A DNA stretch of 64,000 bases from Buchnera aphidicola (Aphis craccivora). GTDB taxonomy: Bacteria; Pseudomonadota; Gammaproteobacteria; Enterobacterales; Enterobacteriaceae. The stretch lies in NCBI RefSeq assembly GCF_005082145.1, contig NZ_CP034897.1:558001-622000 (forward strand), given 5' to 3'. The notes beneath the pieces were generated by a model. That model had not been told where the DNA came from, made no database searches, and saw only the letters and a program-made list of their open reading frames with translations. A program made the translations under genes and the position numbers. Shown in pieces: positions 1 through 9,634 of this stretch. Position 1 is the first letter of the stretch. Each line of letters starts with the position of its first letter.

Positions 1-344
1 GATCGACCTTTTTTTCGATCTTTAACACCAGCACAATCTAAAGAACCTCTAATTACATGATATCGAACACCAGGTAAATCCTTAACTCTTCCGCCACGTA
101 TTAAAATAACAGAATGTTCTTGTAAATTATGACCTTCTCCACCTATATATGCTGTTACTTCAAATCCATTAGTTAACCTTACACGGCAAACTTTACGTAA
201 TGCTGAATTAGGTTTTTTAGGGGTTGTCGTATAAACTCGAGTACACACCCCTCTTTTTTGAGGGCTATTTGATAAAGCTGGTACATTTGTTTTTATTAGT
301 TTTCGTAAACGAGGTTTTCGGACCAATTGATTAACCGTGGCCAT
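1..344 (-). CDS. rpsL: 30S ribosomal protein S12 (3' end cut by window edge)
   Basis: S12 sits at the decoding centre of the small ribosomal subunit and affects accuracy. The minus-strand frame opens with [12 protein letters not shown] and runs in frame to the left edge, giving 114 of roughly 124 residues; only the last ten or so C-terminal residues are missing. The diagnostic segments [15 protein letters not shown] and [10 protein letters not shown] are intact. ATG at 344 is preceded by an AGGAG-like ribosome binding site. It follows tusB as in E. coli, where rpsG and fusA come next, so the gene opens the str operon. Confidence 0.97.
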   Translation of the reverse strand, partial: MATVNQLVRKPRLRKLIKTNVPALSNSPQKRGVCTRVYTTTPKKPNSALRKVCRVRLTNGFEVTAYIGGEGHNLQEHSVILIRGGRVKDLPGVRYHVIRGSLDCAGVKDRKKGR

Positions 345-462
345 ATATACTCCTATTTAATAATTAATTTTATGATGAATTTTAACATAAAAAAAAATTG
401 AGATTATATTATAATGTAGAATTATGGGACTGGATATATAAATCAAAACAACTAAGTATAAT

Positions 463-750
463 TTACCAAGTCATCTGTGTTTTATTTTTAAGTGTTAATG
501 AAACGAAATGAAAATAACTAATTAATGTAAAATCACTAGATATATTATTTATAATTCCGCGAGCATAAACATCATCCTTGATAAGATATAAATTTGCCGA
601 GCTAAAAATAATGCTATCTAAAAAAAAATTATTAGTTAAAGCAATTAAAACACCATCTTGCAAAGCTAAAAAATCATCTTGTTTTTTTAACATACTTATA
701 AGAAGAGGTATATTAGTTTTATAAGGAGATTGTATTAAAGTGTGTAACAT
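463..750 (-). CDS. tusB: sulfur relay protein TusB
   Basis: TusB is a small subunit of the TusBCD complex, which relays persulfide sulfur from TusA to TusE for MnmA-dependent 2-thiolation of the wobble uridine in Lys, Glu and Gln tRNAs. The 95-residue length equals E. coli TusB. The start [10 protein letters not shown], the LQDGV motif and the C-terminal SQ/TQMxW ending (KTQMTW) match the family. It lies 12 bases after tusC and about 120 bases before rpsL, the E. coli order tusD-tusC-tusB-rpsL. It is probably cotranscribed with them. No oddities are seen. Confidence 0.95.
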   Translation of the reverse strand: MLHTLIQSPYKTNIPLLISMLKKQDDFLALQDGVLIALTNNFFLDSIIFSSANLYLIKDDVYARGIINNISSDFTLISYFHFVSLTLKNKTQMTW

Positions 751-762
751 AATAAATTTACC

Positions 763-1122
763 TTAAAAATTAATAATTGCGTCATGATCATCTAACTTTA
801 AACGCAAAAAATATGAATTTAATATGTTAACTGGTAATATAAACTCAGTATCAAAATTAACTCCTCTTTGAAATAAAGATAATTTACAACAATAAAAATC
901 TTTTATTTCATACAAAGATAATACAGAAAATAAAGAAGTATAATTACGAGTTAAAATTTTTTCTGATTTATAACTTTTTAATAATTGAAAAATACCATCG
1001 TTGATGAAAAATAAACTTATTTGTTTTAAAATAGAAGAAACTCCTAAAATAGCATCTAATCCTTCTTTTCCGAGAGTTGTTCCATGCGGAGCATGAGAAA
1101 AAACAAAAGCAATTTTTTTCAT
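763..1122 (-). CDS. tusC: sulfur relay protein TusC
   Basis: TusC is the middle subunit of the cytoplasmic TusBCD sulfur-transfer heterohexamer. The 119 residues match E. coli length. The N-terminus MKKIAFVFSHAPHGT with the following glycine-rich turn (GKEGLDAIL) is the DsrF-like fold signature. It sits between tusD (18-base gap) and tusB (12-base gap) and should be translated from one mRNA with them. TusC itself carries no sulfur-accepting cysteine; that residue is in TusD. Confidence 0.95.
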   Translation of the reverse strand: MKKIAFVFSHAPHGTTLGKEGLDAILGVSSILKQISLFFINDGIFQLLKSYKSEKILTRNYTSLFSVLSLYEIKDFYCCKLSLFQRGVNFDTEFILPVNILNSYFLRLKLDDHDAIINF

Positions 1123-1140
1123 AAAAAATATTATATTAAA

Positions 1141-1521
1141 TTAAAATTGTATTATACGATCTGAAATATTTATGGAATTTCCAAATTCTAACAATCCGCT
1201 TAATTGAAAAAAAGGTGCTATATTTCCTTTTGTAAATCTAGATAAAGTATTATCTTCTACCACACCTCTTCTCAATGCAGCACTAGCACACACATATAAT
1301 TTTACACTGTATTTTTGATATAATTTTTGCCAACCTGTAATTAAGTTAAATTCATCAATTGGTGGTTGGTTTATAATATTGGCATTAAGTACACCATCAC
1401 AATAAAAAAAAACACTATTTAATACATGATTCATTTTTATTAATGATTTGCAAAATAAAAAAGCTGTACTTGCATTTTGTGTGCCATAAGCAGCGCCTGT
1501 AACTAAAATTGTATAATGCAT
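1141..1521 (-). CDS. tusD: sulfurtransferase TusD
   Basis: TusD receives persulfide sulfur and passes it to TusE within the tRNA 2-thiouridine pathway. The 126-residue protein keeps Cys78 in the segment [12 protein letters not shown]; the family knowledge is that E. coli Cys78 is the sulfur-carrying residue. The N-terminal [15 protein letters not shown] loop is also typical of DsrE-like folds. It is the first gene of the tusD-tusC-tusB-rpsL run. Retention of the complete complex shows that thiolated wobble tRNAs are still made in this reduced genome. Confidence 0.96.
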   Translation of the reverse strand: MHYTILVTGAAYGTQNASTAFLFCKSLIKMNHVLNSVFFYCDGVLNANIINQPPIDEFNLITGWQKLYQKYSVKLYVCASAALRRGVVEDNTLSRFTKGNIAPFFQLSGLLEFGNSINISDRIIQF

Positions 1522-1547
1522 TATATGTTTTTATATTACCTAATATT

Positions 1548-2303
1548 TTAATTGTTTTTTACATCAATTAACTCTATATCAAAAATTAAAGTAGAACTTC
1601 CTGGAATCCCATTTAAAGGAGTGTTTCCATATCCTAATGAAGGTGGTATAACTAACTTAATTTTTCCACCTTTTTTAATATATTTTAAACCTTCTTGCCA
1701 GCCTAATATTACATCTTTTAATGTAAATACAACAGGCTTTCCTCGACTATATGAATTATCAAATTCTACCCCGTTAATTAACGAGCCCTTATAATGAACT
1801 GTAATTTCTGTATTTTCTGTTATTTCTTCGCCCTTTCCTGGATTTTCTATAATATACATTAAACCACTGTGAGTTTTTCGGGCACCTTTAATTTGAGAAA
1901 ATTTTTCCATATACAATTGTCCTTGAATTAAATTTTCTTTTTCATCTTTTTTAATTTGAATTTTAGTCGCATTTTTAAGTTTTTTTTCTAGATTTTCAAG
2001 AATTTCAGAAATTTCTTGACTAGATAACTGTAAGTTATTTGAAATAGCATCTTGAATGCCTAATAAAAGACTATTTTTGTCTAATTGAATTCCCAACTTT
2101 TTTTGTTTTTCAAAAGATTGATTTACATAATTACCTAAAGAAACTCCTAACGCATATCCTATTTTTTCATTTTCATTTTTAAAAATTTTTTTAGTTTCTA
2201 AAGAAGGTTGAAATTGAGAAATTAACTGTGTTTTTGAATATGAATTAGGAATATAAAATAATAACAATAAAAACATAATTCTTTTTAGTAGAAAAAAAAT
2301 CAT
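1548..2303 (-). CDS. fkpA: FKBP-type peptidyl-prolyl isomerase FkpA, exported
   Basis: FkpA is a periplasmic peptidyl-prolyl cis-trans isomerase and chaperone. Residues 1-23 form a hydrophobic signal-peptide-like stretch ending NSYS. Residues about 40-130 are the helical N-terminal dimerisation domain (IGYALGVSLGNYV). Residues about 145-250 are the FKBP domain, with VHYKGSLINGVEFDNSYSRG, ILGWQEGL and IPPSLGYG. Total length is 251 against about 270 in E. coli. It lies 26 bases upstream of tusD on the same strand and is divergent from slyX, as in E. coli. Confidence 0.94.
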   Translation of the reverse strand: MIFFLLKRIMFLLLLFYIPNSYSKTQLISQFQPSLETKKIFKNENEKIGYALGVSLGNYVNQSFEKQKKLGIQLDKNSLLLGIQDAISNNLQLSSQEISEILENLEKKLKNATKIQIKKDEKENLIQGQLYMEKFSQIKGARKTHSGLMYIIENPGKGEEITENTEITVHYKGSLINGVEFDNSYSRGKPVVFTLKDVILGWQEGLKYIKKGGKIKLVIPPSLGYGNTPLNGIPGSSTLIFDIELIDVKNN

Positions 2304-2429
2304 TTATTGCTCCATTAAATAAATTTTTATTTTTTAAAAATTTTATATTAAATAATCTTTCTTAAAATAAAATTATTTTATATAATATTAAATAGAAAAT
2401 AATAAAAAATTAAAAAAATAAAAATAAAA

Positions 2430-2618
2430 ATGAAAAAAAATAACAAAAAATTTTATCTTCAAAAAAAATATATTAAAGCACTGAAAAATAAAATTTTACT
2501 GCATCAAATAGAAATAAAAAATATTCAAGAAAATATAAAATATTTATCAAAAAAATTAAATTATATAAATTTATATATTAATCGATTATCGGGAATAAAT
2601 CGACCTCCACACTATTAA
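2430..2618 (+). CDS. slyX: SlyX family protein
   Basis: This is a 62-residue, lysine- and asparagine-rich helical protein of unknown biochemical function. The recognition rests on three points: it sits divergently next to fkpA exactly as slyX does in E. coli; it is a short predicted coiled coil (residues about 15-50, heptad-like I/L spacing such as IKNIQENIKYLSKKLNYI); and it ends in the family-specific PPHY. E. coli SlyX has 72 residues. No strong Shine-Dalgarno sequence is visible before the ATG. Sequence conservation is otherwise low, so function is not inferred. Confidence 0.8.
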   Translation: MKKNNKKFYLQKKYIKALKNKILLHQIEIKNIQENIKYLSKKLNYINLYINRLSGINRPPHY

Positions 2619-2657
2619 TTGCAATTTCATTTTTTATGCTTATTTTTTAAAAAAAAA

Positions 2658-3872
2658 TTATATAATTTTTTCTAAAGCACAACAAAAACGACTCATACCT
2701 TCAATAATATCAGATTCTTTAATAATTAATGAAGGTGCCATTCTAATTACATTATTGCCTGCGACTAATAAAATTACACCTTCTATAAATGCAGCGTTCA
2801 AAATATCATATATTTTTCCAACAAAATTTTTTTCTAATACAATACCAATGAGTAAACCAATTCCTCTTATTTCTGTAAATAATTTAAAACGTTTATTAAT
2901 AATATTTAACTCAAATATAATTCTATGTAATTTCTTTTTAACACCAGATAAAACATCCTTTGTATTAATAATATCGATTGTTGCTTCAGCAACTGCACAA
3001 GCAAGAGGATTTCCTCCATATGTTGTGCCATGAATTCCAGGTTTAATAAAAGATTGAATTTCACTTGTCGTTAACATTGCACTAATTGGAAAGCCACCTC
3101 CTAAAGATTTAGCAATAGTTAAAATATCAGGTTTTATTCCATAATGTTCATATGCAAATAATTTACCAGTTCTACCTATACCTGTTTGTATTTCATCAAA
3201 AATTAATAATACATTATATGTATCGCATAATAACCGAAGTTCTTTAACAAAAGATTTTGAAGCGGGAATAATTCCGCCTTCACCTTGAATTAATTCTAAA
3301 ACTATTGCGCAAGTATTTTTATTGATTATCTTTTTTACAGTTTCAATTTTATTAAATTCAGCATGCTGAATCCCTAAAGGCTTAGGTCCAAAACAATCCG
3401 AGTATTTTGACTGTCCACCAACAGAAACTGTAAATAATGTTCTACCATGAAATGAATTATAAAAAGAAATAATTTGATTTTTTTTTAAATGATATTTCTT
3501 AGTCGAATAATAACGTGCTAATTTAAACGCTGCTTCATTTGCTTCAGCACCTGAATTAGCAAAAAAAACATAAGATGCAAAACTTGATAAAACTAGTTTT
3601 TTAGCTAATCTTAAAGCCGGTTCATTTGTGAAAATATTACTAGTATGCCATATTTTTTTACTTTGATAATTTAAAACTTCATTTAATATAGGATGACAAT
3701 GACCTAATGATGTAACTGCAATACCACCAGAAAAATCAATGTATTCTTTTCCTTCTTGATCCCAGAGACGACTACCTTTTCCTTTTACGGGAATAAAAAA
3801 AGAGGGATTATAAAAAGGCAAAATTAAATTATTAAAACTATTTCTTGTAACTGATGTTTTTTTTAATATCAT
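2658..3872 (-). CDS. argD: acetylornithine/succinyldiaminopimelate aminotransferase
   Basis: ArgD is a PLP enzyme that transaminates N-acetylglutamate semialdehyde in arginine synthesis and N-succinyl-2-amino-6-ketopimelate in lysine synthesis; both are amino acids an aphid symbiont supplies. The 404 residues align through the family: NSGAEANEAAFKLAR (phosphate binding), DEIQTGIGRTG, and the Schiff-base lysine K255 in TIAKSLGGGFP. Length matches E. coli (406). It is convergent with slyX, with a 39-base gap. Confidence 0.96.
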   Translation of the reverse strand: MILKKTSVTRNSFNNLILPFYNPSFFIPVKGKGSRLWDQEGKEYIDFSGGIAVTSLGHCHPILNEVLNYQSKKIWHTSNIFTNEPALRLAKKLVLSSFASYVFFANSGAEANEAAFKLARYYSTKKYHLKKNQIISFYNSFHGRTLFTVSVGGQSKYSDCFGPKPLGIQHAEFNKIETVKKIINKNTCAIVLELIQGEGGIIPASKSFVKELRLLCDTYNVLLIFDEIQTGIGRTGKLFAYEHYGIKPDILTIAKSLGGGFPISAMLTTSEIQSFIKPGIHGTTYGGNPLACAVAEATIDIINTKDVLSGVKKKLHRIIFELNIINKRFKLFTEIRGIGLLIGIVLEKNFVGKIYDILNAAFIEGVILLVAGNNVIRMAPSLIIKESDIIEGMSRFCCALEKII

Positions 3873-4200
3873 TAAATTTCCTAAAATATATATTTACTAA
3901 ACTAATAAACTTTTAAAAAATAAAAAATATATTTTTAAAAATATTTAAGAATTTAAAGAAAAAATAAAAAATTTATTAAGTAAAAAGTTTAAATCAACAA
4001 AATTAAAATATACATTATATTTTATTAAATTTAAACTTATTTTAATAATAAAATCAGAAGTAAATAACTTCTTTATATGTAATTTAAAAAAATATTTTAG
4101 ATTTTTAAGATCTTAATAAAATTATAATTTCAACAAATAATATATTAAAAATATAAAATAGTTTTTAATACTTTAAAATTTTTAAAATTTATAAAAACAG
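3873..4200. other. AT-rich intergenic spacer argD-tsgA
   Basis: These 328 bases between the divergent argD and tsgA genes contain no frame with recognisable protein similarity, no tRNA-like structure and no clear hairpin. They must hold the promoters of both genes, but at this A+T content candidate -10 boxes are too common to pick one. Confidence 0.6.
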
Positions 4201-5379
4201 GTGAAAAAAGTGAAAAACTTTAATCAAATAGGACTTACATGGATTAGTTTTTTTTCATACGCTTTCACAGGTGCATTAATAGTCGTTACAGGAATGATAA
4301 TGGGAAATATTGCTTCTTATTTTGATTTATCTATATCTCAAATGAGCAATATTTTTACTTGTTTAAATGCAGGTATATTAATATCAATTTTACTTAATTC
4401 TTGGTTGATTAATATTGTTTCATTAAAAAAACAATTAATATATGGATTTATATTTTCAATAATTGCAATTTTAGGAATAATATTTTCTAAAAATATATTA
4501 TTATTTTCTATTAATATTTTCATACTGGGATTAGTAAGCGGTATCACTATGTCAATTGGTACTTTTATTATTACAACGTTGTATTCTGGCTCAAAAAGAG
4601 GATCACAGCTTTTATTAACTGATTCTTTTTTTAGTATGTCTGGAATGATATTCCCTATTATCACAGCATATTTACTAGAAAATAAATTTTTATGGTATTG
4701 GATATATGTATGTATAGGAATTATTTATTTTATAATTTTTATTTTATCAGTTAATTTGAAATTTCCAGAATCAAAAGAAAAAATAATTCATACAGAAAAA
4801 ATTAAAAAATGGAATTTTAATATAGTTTTGTTATCAATGTCTGCATTATTATATATTCTAGGTCAGTTAAGTTTTATTTCTTGGGTACCTCAATATGCAA
4901 CAGAAATAATGAACATTAATATAAAAAAAACAGGGGATTTAGTAAGTAATTTTTGGATGGCATATATGATTGGTATGTGGTTTTTTAGTTTTATAATAAA
5001 ATTTTTTAATTTAAAACATATATTTGTTTTTTTATCTGGTATTTCCGCAATACTTATGTATGTATATATACATAGTTCGAATTATTTAATAATGCAATAT
5101 ATTATTATTAGTTTAGGATTTTTTTCTAGCGCTATTTATACTATAATTATTACATTAGCTTCATTACAGACAAAAAAACCATCAGCAAAATTAATAAATA
5201 TAATTTTATTTTTTGGAACTATTGGAACTTTACTAACATTTATTATTACTAGTCCTATTGTTGAAAAAAAAGGAATATATGCAACTTTAATATGTTCAAA
5301 TATCTTATATAGTATAGTATTTTGTTTATCTTTGATAATCGTAATAAATAGCACAAATAAAATATATTTTAAAGAATAA
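4201..5379 (+). CDS. tsgA: MFS transporter TsgA
   Basis: This is a 392-residue integral membrane protein of the major facilitator superfamily with about 12 hydrophobic segments. It aligns with E. coli TsgA throughout: LTWISFFSYAFTGALIVVTG near the start, LNAGILISILLN, ILGLVSGITMSIGTF, TDSFFSMSGMIFP and LGFFSSAIYTIIITLAS. The natural substrate of TsgA is not established. The start is GTG at 4201; a second GTG lies 9 bases on. It keeps the E. coli neighbourhood (near trpS). It is convergent with trpS and shares a hairpin terminator with it. Confidence 0.93.
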   Translation: MKKVKNFNQIGLTWISFFSYAFTGALIVVTGMIMGNIASYFDLSISQMSNIFTCLNAGILISILLNSWLINIVSLKKQLIYGFIFSIIAILGIIFSKNILLFSINIFILGLVSGITMSIGTFIITTLYSGSKRGSQLLLTDSFFSMSGMIFPIITAYLLENKFLWYWIYVCIGIIYFIIFILSVNLKFPESKEKIIHTEKIKKWNFNIVLLSMSALLYILGQLSFISWVPQYATEIMNINIKKTGDLVSNFWMAYMIGMWFFSFIIKFFNLKHIFVFLSGISAILMYVYIHSSNYLIMQYIIISLGFFSSAIYTIIITLASLQTKKPSAKLINIILFFGTIGTLLTFIITSPIVEKKGIYATLICSNILYSIVFCLSLIIVINSTNKIYFKE

Positions 5380-5430
5380 AAAATATTTTATAGATAAAAT
5401 AATTATTATACAAATAATGTTTTATATAAT

Positions 5431-5465
5431 AAATAAACTAGAATATATTTATTTCTGGTTTATTT
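5431..5465. terminator. bidirectional hairpin terminator between tsgA and trpS
   Basis: The arms at 5431-5443 and 5453-5465 can form 13 base pairs with one wobble around a 9-base loop. The hairpin lies between the convergent ends of tsgA and trpS, the expected place for a shared terminator. The U tract is imperfect. Confidence 0.6.
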
Positions 5466-5484
5466 ATCTAATAAATTAAAAAAA

Positions 5485-6492
5485 TCAATCTATTCCTATA
5501 GCAGAATATACTTTTTTTAAAGTTTCTTGAGATTTTAAACGAGCTTTAATTGCTCCATTTTGAATAATTTTTTTTAAAAAACATTCATCATTACGATAAA
5601 TCATATAAGACTTTTGCAACTTAATTAAAAATTTAGATATGCTATCTGAAACAATATTTTTAAATTCACTATATAAAACTCCATTTAATTCTTTTTCTAA
5701 AATATTAATTTTTTTATTAGTTACAGCAGAAAGAATTTCTAATAAATTTGAAATACCTAATTTCTTATTAGTATTATAATATATTTTTGGGGGATTATCT
5801 GAATCTGTAATAGAATTTTTGATTTTAGAAAAAATAGAAGAAACATCTTCTAATAAAAAAATAACATTATTTTTATTAATATCAGATTTAGACATTTTTT
5901 TTGTAGGATCCAATAGAGACATAATTTTAGAACCATTTTGACTAATAACAGGTTTAGGTATAGTAAAAACATTTCCATATAAAAGGTTAAATCGATTAGC
6001 TATACTACAGGTTAATTCTAAATGTTGTTTTTGATCTTTTCCTACTGGAACAAAATTTGTTTGATATAACAAAATATCTGAAGCCATTAAAATAGGATAA
6101 TTAAATAAACCAATATTGCTATTTTCAGCAGAATTTTGTTTTCTTTTTACTTTAAATTGAATCATTCTAGATAATTCGCTAAATTTACTAAAACAACTCA
6201 AAATCCAATTTAATTGACTATGCTGATAAACCTGTGATTGAACAAAAATAATACTTTTATTAGGATCAACACCACAAGCTAAATATAAAGCTAAAGTATC
6301 TAATATTTCATTTTTTATTTTTTTTTTTTTATTTATTGTAGTTAAAGCGTGCAAGTCTGCAATGCAATATAAACATTCATATTTATTTTGCATATTTGAC
6401 CAATGACGCATTGTTCCAATATAATTTCCAATAGTTAATTTTCCAGAAGGCTGTATAGCGCTAAACAATATTGGTTGAGAATTAATAAGCAT
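5485..6492 (-). CDS. trpS: tryptophanyl-tRNA synthetase
   Basis: TrpS charges tRNA-Trp. This 335-residue class I synthetase has the HIGH-equivalent TIGNYIG at residues 20-26 and the KMSKS loop at 199-203. Other conserved segments are IQPSGKLT, YPILMASDILLYQ and VPVGKDQKQHLEL. Length equals the E. coli enzyme (334). It follows rpe with a 28-base gap on the same strand, consistent with the E. coli aroK-aroB-dam-rpe-gph-trpS operon with damX, dam and gph deleted. Confidence 0.97.
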   Translation of the reverse strand: MLINSQPILFSAIQPSGKLTIGNYIGTMRHWSNMQNKYECLYCIADLHALTTINKKKKIKNEILDTLALYLACGVDPNKSIIFVQSQVYQHSQLNWILSCFSKFSELSRMIQFKVKRKQNSAENSNIGLFNYPILMASDILLYQTNFVPVGKDQKQHLELTCSIANRFNLLYGNVFTIPKPVISQNGSKIMSLLDPTKKMSKSDINKNNVIFLLEDVSSIFSKIKNSITDSDNPPKIYYNTNKKLGISNLLEILSAVTNKKINILEKELNGVLYSEFKNIVSDSISKFLIKLQKSYMIYRNDECFLKKIIQNGAIKARLKSQETLKKVYSAIGID

Positions 6493-6520
6493 GAATTAAA
6501 TATCCTAAATAAAAATACTA

Positions 6521-7207
6521 TTAATGAATAGACTTAACATGAGAATATTTTAATTCTTGACGAATTTTTGCAATAATCCTATGATAGTCAGGGTAATCAA
6601 AAATTCCAGAACCAATTACAAATACATTCGCTCCAGAAAAAGCTATTTCAGAAATATTTTCTAATTTAACTCCTCCATCTACTTCTAAAAAAATATCTAG
6701 TGAATTTAAATCAATTCGTTTACGTACTTCACTTAATTTATTAAACGTAGATGGTAGAAATGTTTGATTTCCAAAACCTGGATTTACCGACATTAATAAA
6801 ATTAAATCTAATTTATCTATTATATAATCTAAATAATTAAGTGAAGTAGATGGATTAAATGCTAAACCAGCTTTACATCCGTGCTCTTTTATTAAATTTA
6901 AAGTTCGATCAATATGATTAGTTGCTTCCGGATGAAATGTAATAAAATTAGCTCCTGCTTTAGCAAATTGAGGAATTAAATTATCTACAGGTTTTGTCAT
7001 TAAATGAACATCAATAGGCGTAGTAATATTATAATTTCGAAGCGATTTTAAAATCATAGGACCCATTGTTAAATTAGGAACATAATGATTATCCATTACA
7101 TCAAAATGAATCCAATCACCACCTGCATCAATAACTTTTTTTGCATCTTTCCCTAAACGTGCAAAATCAGCAGATAAAATCGATGGGGCTAATAAAAAAT
7201 TTTTCAT
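6521..7207 (-). CDS. rpe: ribulose-phosphate 3-epimerase
   Basis: Rpe interconverts ribulose 5-phosphate and xylulose 5-phosphate in the pentose phosphate pathway. The 228-residue TIM barrel keeps the metal and catalytic residues: Asp36 in HFDVMDN, His68 in DVHLM, the [11 protein letters not shown] loop and EVDGGV. It lies in the aroK-aroB-rpe-trpS series. The 239-base gap before aroB sits where E. coli has damX and dam; no trace of either could be read. Confidence 0.97.
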   Translation of the reverse strand: MKNFLLAPSILSADFARLGKDAKKVIDAGGDWIHFDVMDNHYVPNLTMGPMILKSLRNYNITTPIDVHLMTKPVDNLIPQFAKAGANFITFHPEATNHIDRTLNLIKEHGCKAGLAFNPSTSLNYLDYIIDKLDLILLMSVNPGFGNQTFLPSTFNKLSEVRKRIDLNSLDIFLEVDGGVKLENISEIAFSGANVFVIGSGIFDYPDYHRIIAKIRQELKYSHVKSIH

Positions 7208-7446
7208 ATTAACTGTCTCAGTTTACATGACTTACATAGATGATTAATAATAAAAAAATAAAATATATTTTATAAATAGTATTATAGACTTTTATGTGCT
7301 TTTTATTTTTATAACATTAAAAAATTAACGTAAATAAAAAACTATTTCATAAATAATACAAAAATTATTTTAGTATCAAAAACTAAAAATTTTTTGGTTG
7401 TTAAAATAAAATCTAAATTTAAAAATATTCTATAATATAAAAAAGT

Positions 7447-8529
7447 TTATTGAGAATCTTTAATTGCAGTTAAAATAATATTTTTATCTATTCCGGTAAA
7501 AACTTTGGCTTTTCCTATAGAAATAGGAAGTACTAATCTCATTTCTCCCGAAATTACTTTTTTATCACGCATCATATACGGTAAATATGCAACCGCAGAC
7601 ATATTTTTAGGTCCTTTTATAGGTAATCCAACTTTTTTTAATAAAGAAAGTATTCTGTTATAATCTACTTTTTTTAAATACCCAAGTAACTCTGATGTAC
7701 GAGAAGCCATAACCATACCCACTGATATCGCTTCACCATGCAACCAACTACCATATCCAGCATGCGCTTCGATAGCATGACCATATGTATGACCAAAGTT
7801 TAATAACGCTCTAAAATTTTTTTCTCGTTCATCAAGAGAAATAATTTTTGATTTTAATTCACAGCATTTTTTAATGCAAAAACACATAGATTCATGATCT
7901 AACAATAATATTTTTTCAATATTATTTTCTAACCAATTAAAAAAATTTTCATCAAAAACAATGGCATACTTAATAATTTCAGATATTCCTGAAATTAATT
8001 CGTTATGAGGTAATGTTTTTAAAAAATCAATATCCACAATAACCGAAGATGGTTGCCAAAAAGAACCAACCATATTTTTTCCTAACAAATGATTTACTCC
8101 TGTCTTACCTCCTACAGAAGCATCGACTTGAGATAAAAGAGTAGTTGGAATTTGAATAAAACGAACTCCTCTTTGATAAATAGATGCTGAAAATCCAGCT
8201 AAATCACCTATTACTCCTCCACCTAAAGCGATTAACGTAGTATCACGAGAATGTTTTTTTTCGAGTAAAGCAGAAATGACCATTTCTACTTCATTTAACG
8301 TTTTAAATTGTTCACCATCTGAAATAATTACTTGATCTACTTTTATCCCTGATTTTCTTAATTGAAAAAATACTTTATCTTTTAAAAGATTAGCTAATGT
8401 TTTATTTGTTACTAACATAGCTTGATTTCCAGATTTTAAAGGGGCAAAAATATTATCTTTTTCAATAATACCCGATCCAATATTAATTGGATAACTACGT
8501 TCACCTAAAATAACTTTTAACTGTTCCAT
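7447..8529 (-). CDS. aroB: 3-dehydroquinate synthase
   Basis: AroB converts DAHP to 3-dehydroquinate, the second shikimate step, leading to aromatic amino acids. The protein has about 360 residues starting [15 protein letters not shown], which aligns with the E. coli N-terminus; an ATG nine bases upstream would add three residues. Conserved motifs are [45 protein letters not shown] and the zinc histidine region [12 protein letters not shown]. It follows aroK with a 42-base gap. Confidence 0.96.
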   Translation of the reverse strand: MEQLKVILGERSYPINIGSGIIEKDNIFAPLKSGNQAMLVTNKTLANLLKDKVFFQLRKSGIKVDQVIISDGEQFKTLNEVEMVISALLEKKHSRDTTLIALGGGVIGDLAGFSASIYQRGVRFIQIPTTLLSQVDASVGGKTGVNHLLGKNMVGSFWQPSSVIVDIDFLKTLPHNELISGISEIIKYAIVFDENFFNWLENNIEKILLLDHESMCFCIKKCCELKSKIISLDEREKNFRALLNFGHTYGHAIEAHAGYGSWLHGEAISVGMVMASRTSELLGYLKKVDYNRILSLLKKVGLPIKGPKNMSAVAYLPYMMRDKKVISGEMRLVLPISIGKAKVFTGIDKNIILTAIKDSQ

Positions 8530-8571
8530 AATTATCACGCTCTAATAATGTGTTATAAATAGTTATTAATA

Positions 8572-9093
8572 CTATATTTTTTCTAATAAACGAATTATAT
8601 TATATGCAACAGATTTAGCACTTTGAGTATCAGTGTGAATTTTAAAATCAGCTATTTCCTCGTATAATGGGTTTCTCACAAGAGCTAAATTTTCTAATAT
8701 AACTTTATTTGATACACCTGTTTGTAATAATGGTCGTTTTTTATCTCTTTTTGTACGTGATAACTGTTTTTCAATTGTTGTTTCTAAATATATAACAATA
8801 CCTCGAGCTGATAATATATTTCTATTCTCTTTAAATTGTACTGATCCTCCACCGGTAGCAAGAATGATTCCTTGTTTTTGTGTGATCTCATTAATAACTT
8901 TGACTTCTCTTTGTCGAAAACCATTTTCACCTTCAACATCAAATACCCAACTTATCGTAGCTCCAGTGCGCTTTTCAATTTCCTGATCTGAATCAAAAAA
9001 TTCCATATTAAGTTGTTGAGACAATTGACGACCAATGGTACTTTTACCAGCACCCATAGGTCCAATTAAAAAGATATTTCGTTTTTCTGCCAT
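8572..9093 (-). CDS. aroK: shikimate kinase I
   Basis: AroK phosphorylates shikimate at the 3-hydroxyl. The frame is open for another 20 codons upstream, but the start at 9093 gives [19 protein letters not shown], identical in layout to E. coli and exactly 173 residues, so the upstream methionine was rejected. The Walker A loop GPMGAGKST, shikimate-binding DSDQEIEKR, the GGG of ATGGGSV and the LID arginines RDKKRPLL are intact. It is the first gene of aroK-aroB-rpe-trpS. Confidence 0.96.
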   Translation of the reverse strand: MAEKRNIFLIGPMGAGKSTIGRQLSQQLNMEFFDSDQEIEKRTGATISWVFDVEGENGFRQREVKVINEITQKQGIILATGGGSVQFKENRNILSARGIVIYLETTIEKQLSRTKRDKKRPLLQTGVSNKVILENLALVRNPLYEEIADFKIHTDTQSAKSVAYNIIRLLEKI

Positions 9094-9535
9094 ATTTTTA
9101 TTACTAAAATAATTCGTTAAAATTACCTTTGCTGCATATATTAATGCTAGCAAGACATAAAACGCTAAAAATAGAATAATTAAATTTAAATTATATTACT
9201 TTTAAATTTTTAATTAGCAAAAATATTTAATAAATATTCTAAATTAACGTACCTAGAGTATTTAAAAAAATAATATTATAAATATTTATAGTTTTTGTAA
9301 ACATTGCATAAATTATTTGATTCCTTATAGTCAATTAATTATTTTTAAAAAAATATTTGAAAATAATTTAGAACTAAAACATATTCTAGCAGAGTCAAGA
9401 TTATTTTTTCTATATTTCTTTATAATTTTATTATAAATATTTTTTAAATATTTTATAAACTAAAAACTTGACGTTATCTACTTTTTCAGATTAAATATAA
9501 GAAATATTTTACATTGTTTTTTATTTTTTAATAAA
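9094..9535. other. AT-rich spacer upstream of aroK
   Basis: These 442 bases between the divergent aroK and tRNA-Ser genes hold no readable gene remnant. They should carry the aroK and tRNA-Ser promoters. A TTGACG box at 9468 with downstream TA-rich sequence is a possible tRNA promoter -35 but is weak evidence. Confidence 0.5.
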
Positions 9536-9620
9536 GGTGAGATGTCCGAGAGGCTTAAGGAACACGCCTGGAAAGCGTGTATATGGAAACGTATCAAGGG
9601 TTCGAATCCCTTTCTCACCA
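9536..9620 (+). tRNA. tRNA-Ser (GGA anticodon)
   Basis: The sequence folds as a class II tRNA with a 7-bp acceptor stem (GGTGAGA with TCTCACC), a D arm with AGGCTTAAGG, anticodon loop CTGGAAA with anticodon GGA, an extra variable arm, and TTCGAAT in the T loop. It is very similar to E. coli serW/serX. No CCA is encoded; the discriminator reads A, whereas E. coli tRNA-Ser has G73. Confidence 0.96.
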
Positions 9621-9634
9621 AAAAAAATAAAAAT

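Noticed and set aside
1552-1794. Plus-strand open frame of 80 codons inside fkpA
   Set aside because: It is antisense to conserved FKBP domain codons and has no ribosome site or similarity; a shadow frame.
9094-9153. Longer AroK starting at 9153
   Set aside because: The extra 20 residues have no counterpart and the start at 9093 reproduces the E. coli N-terminus and length exactly.
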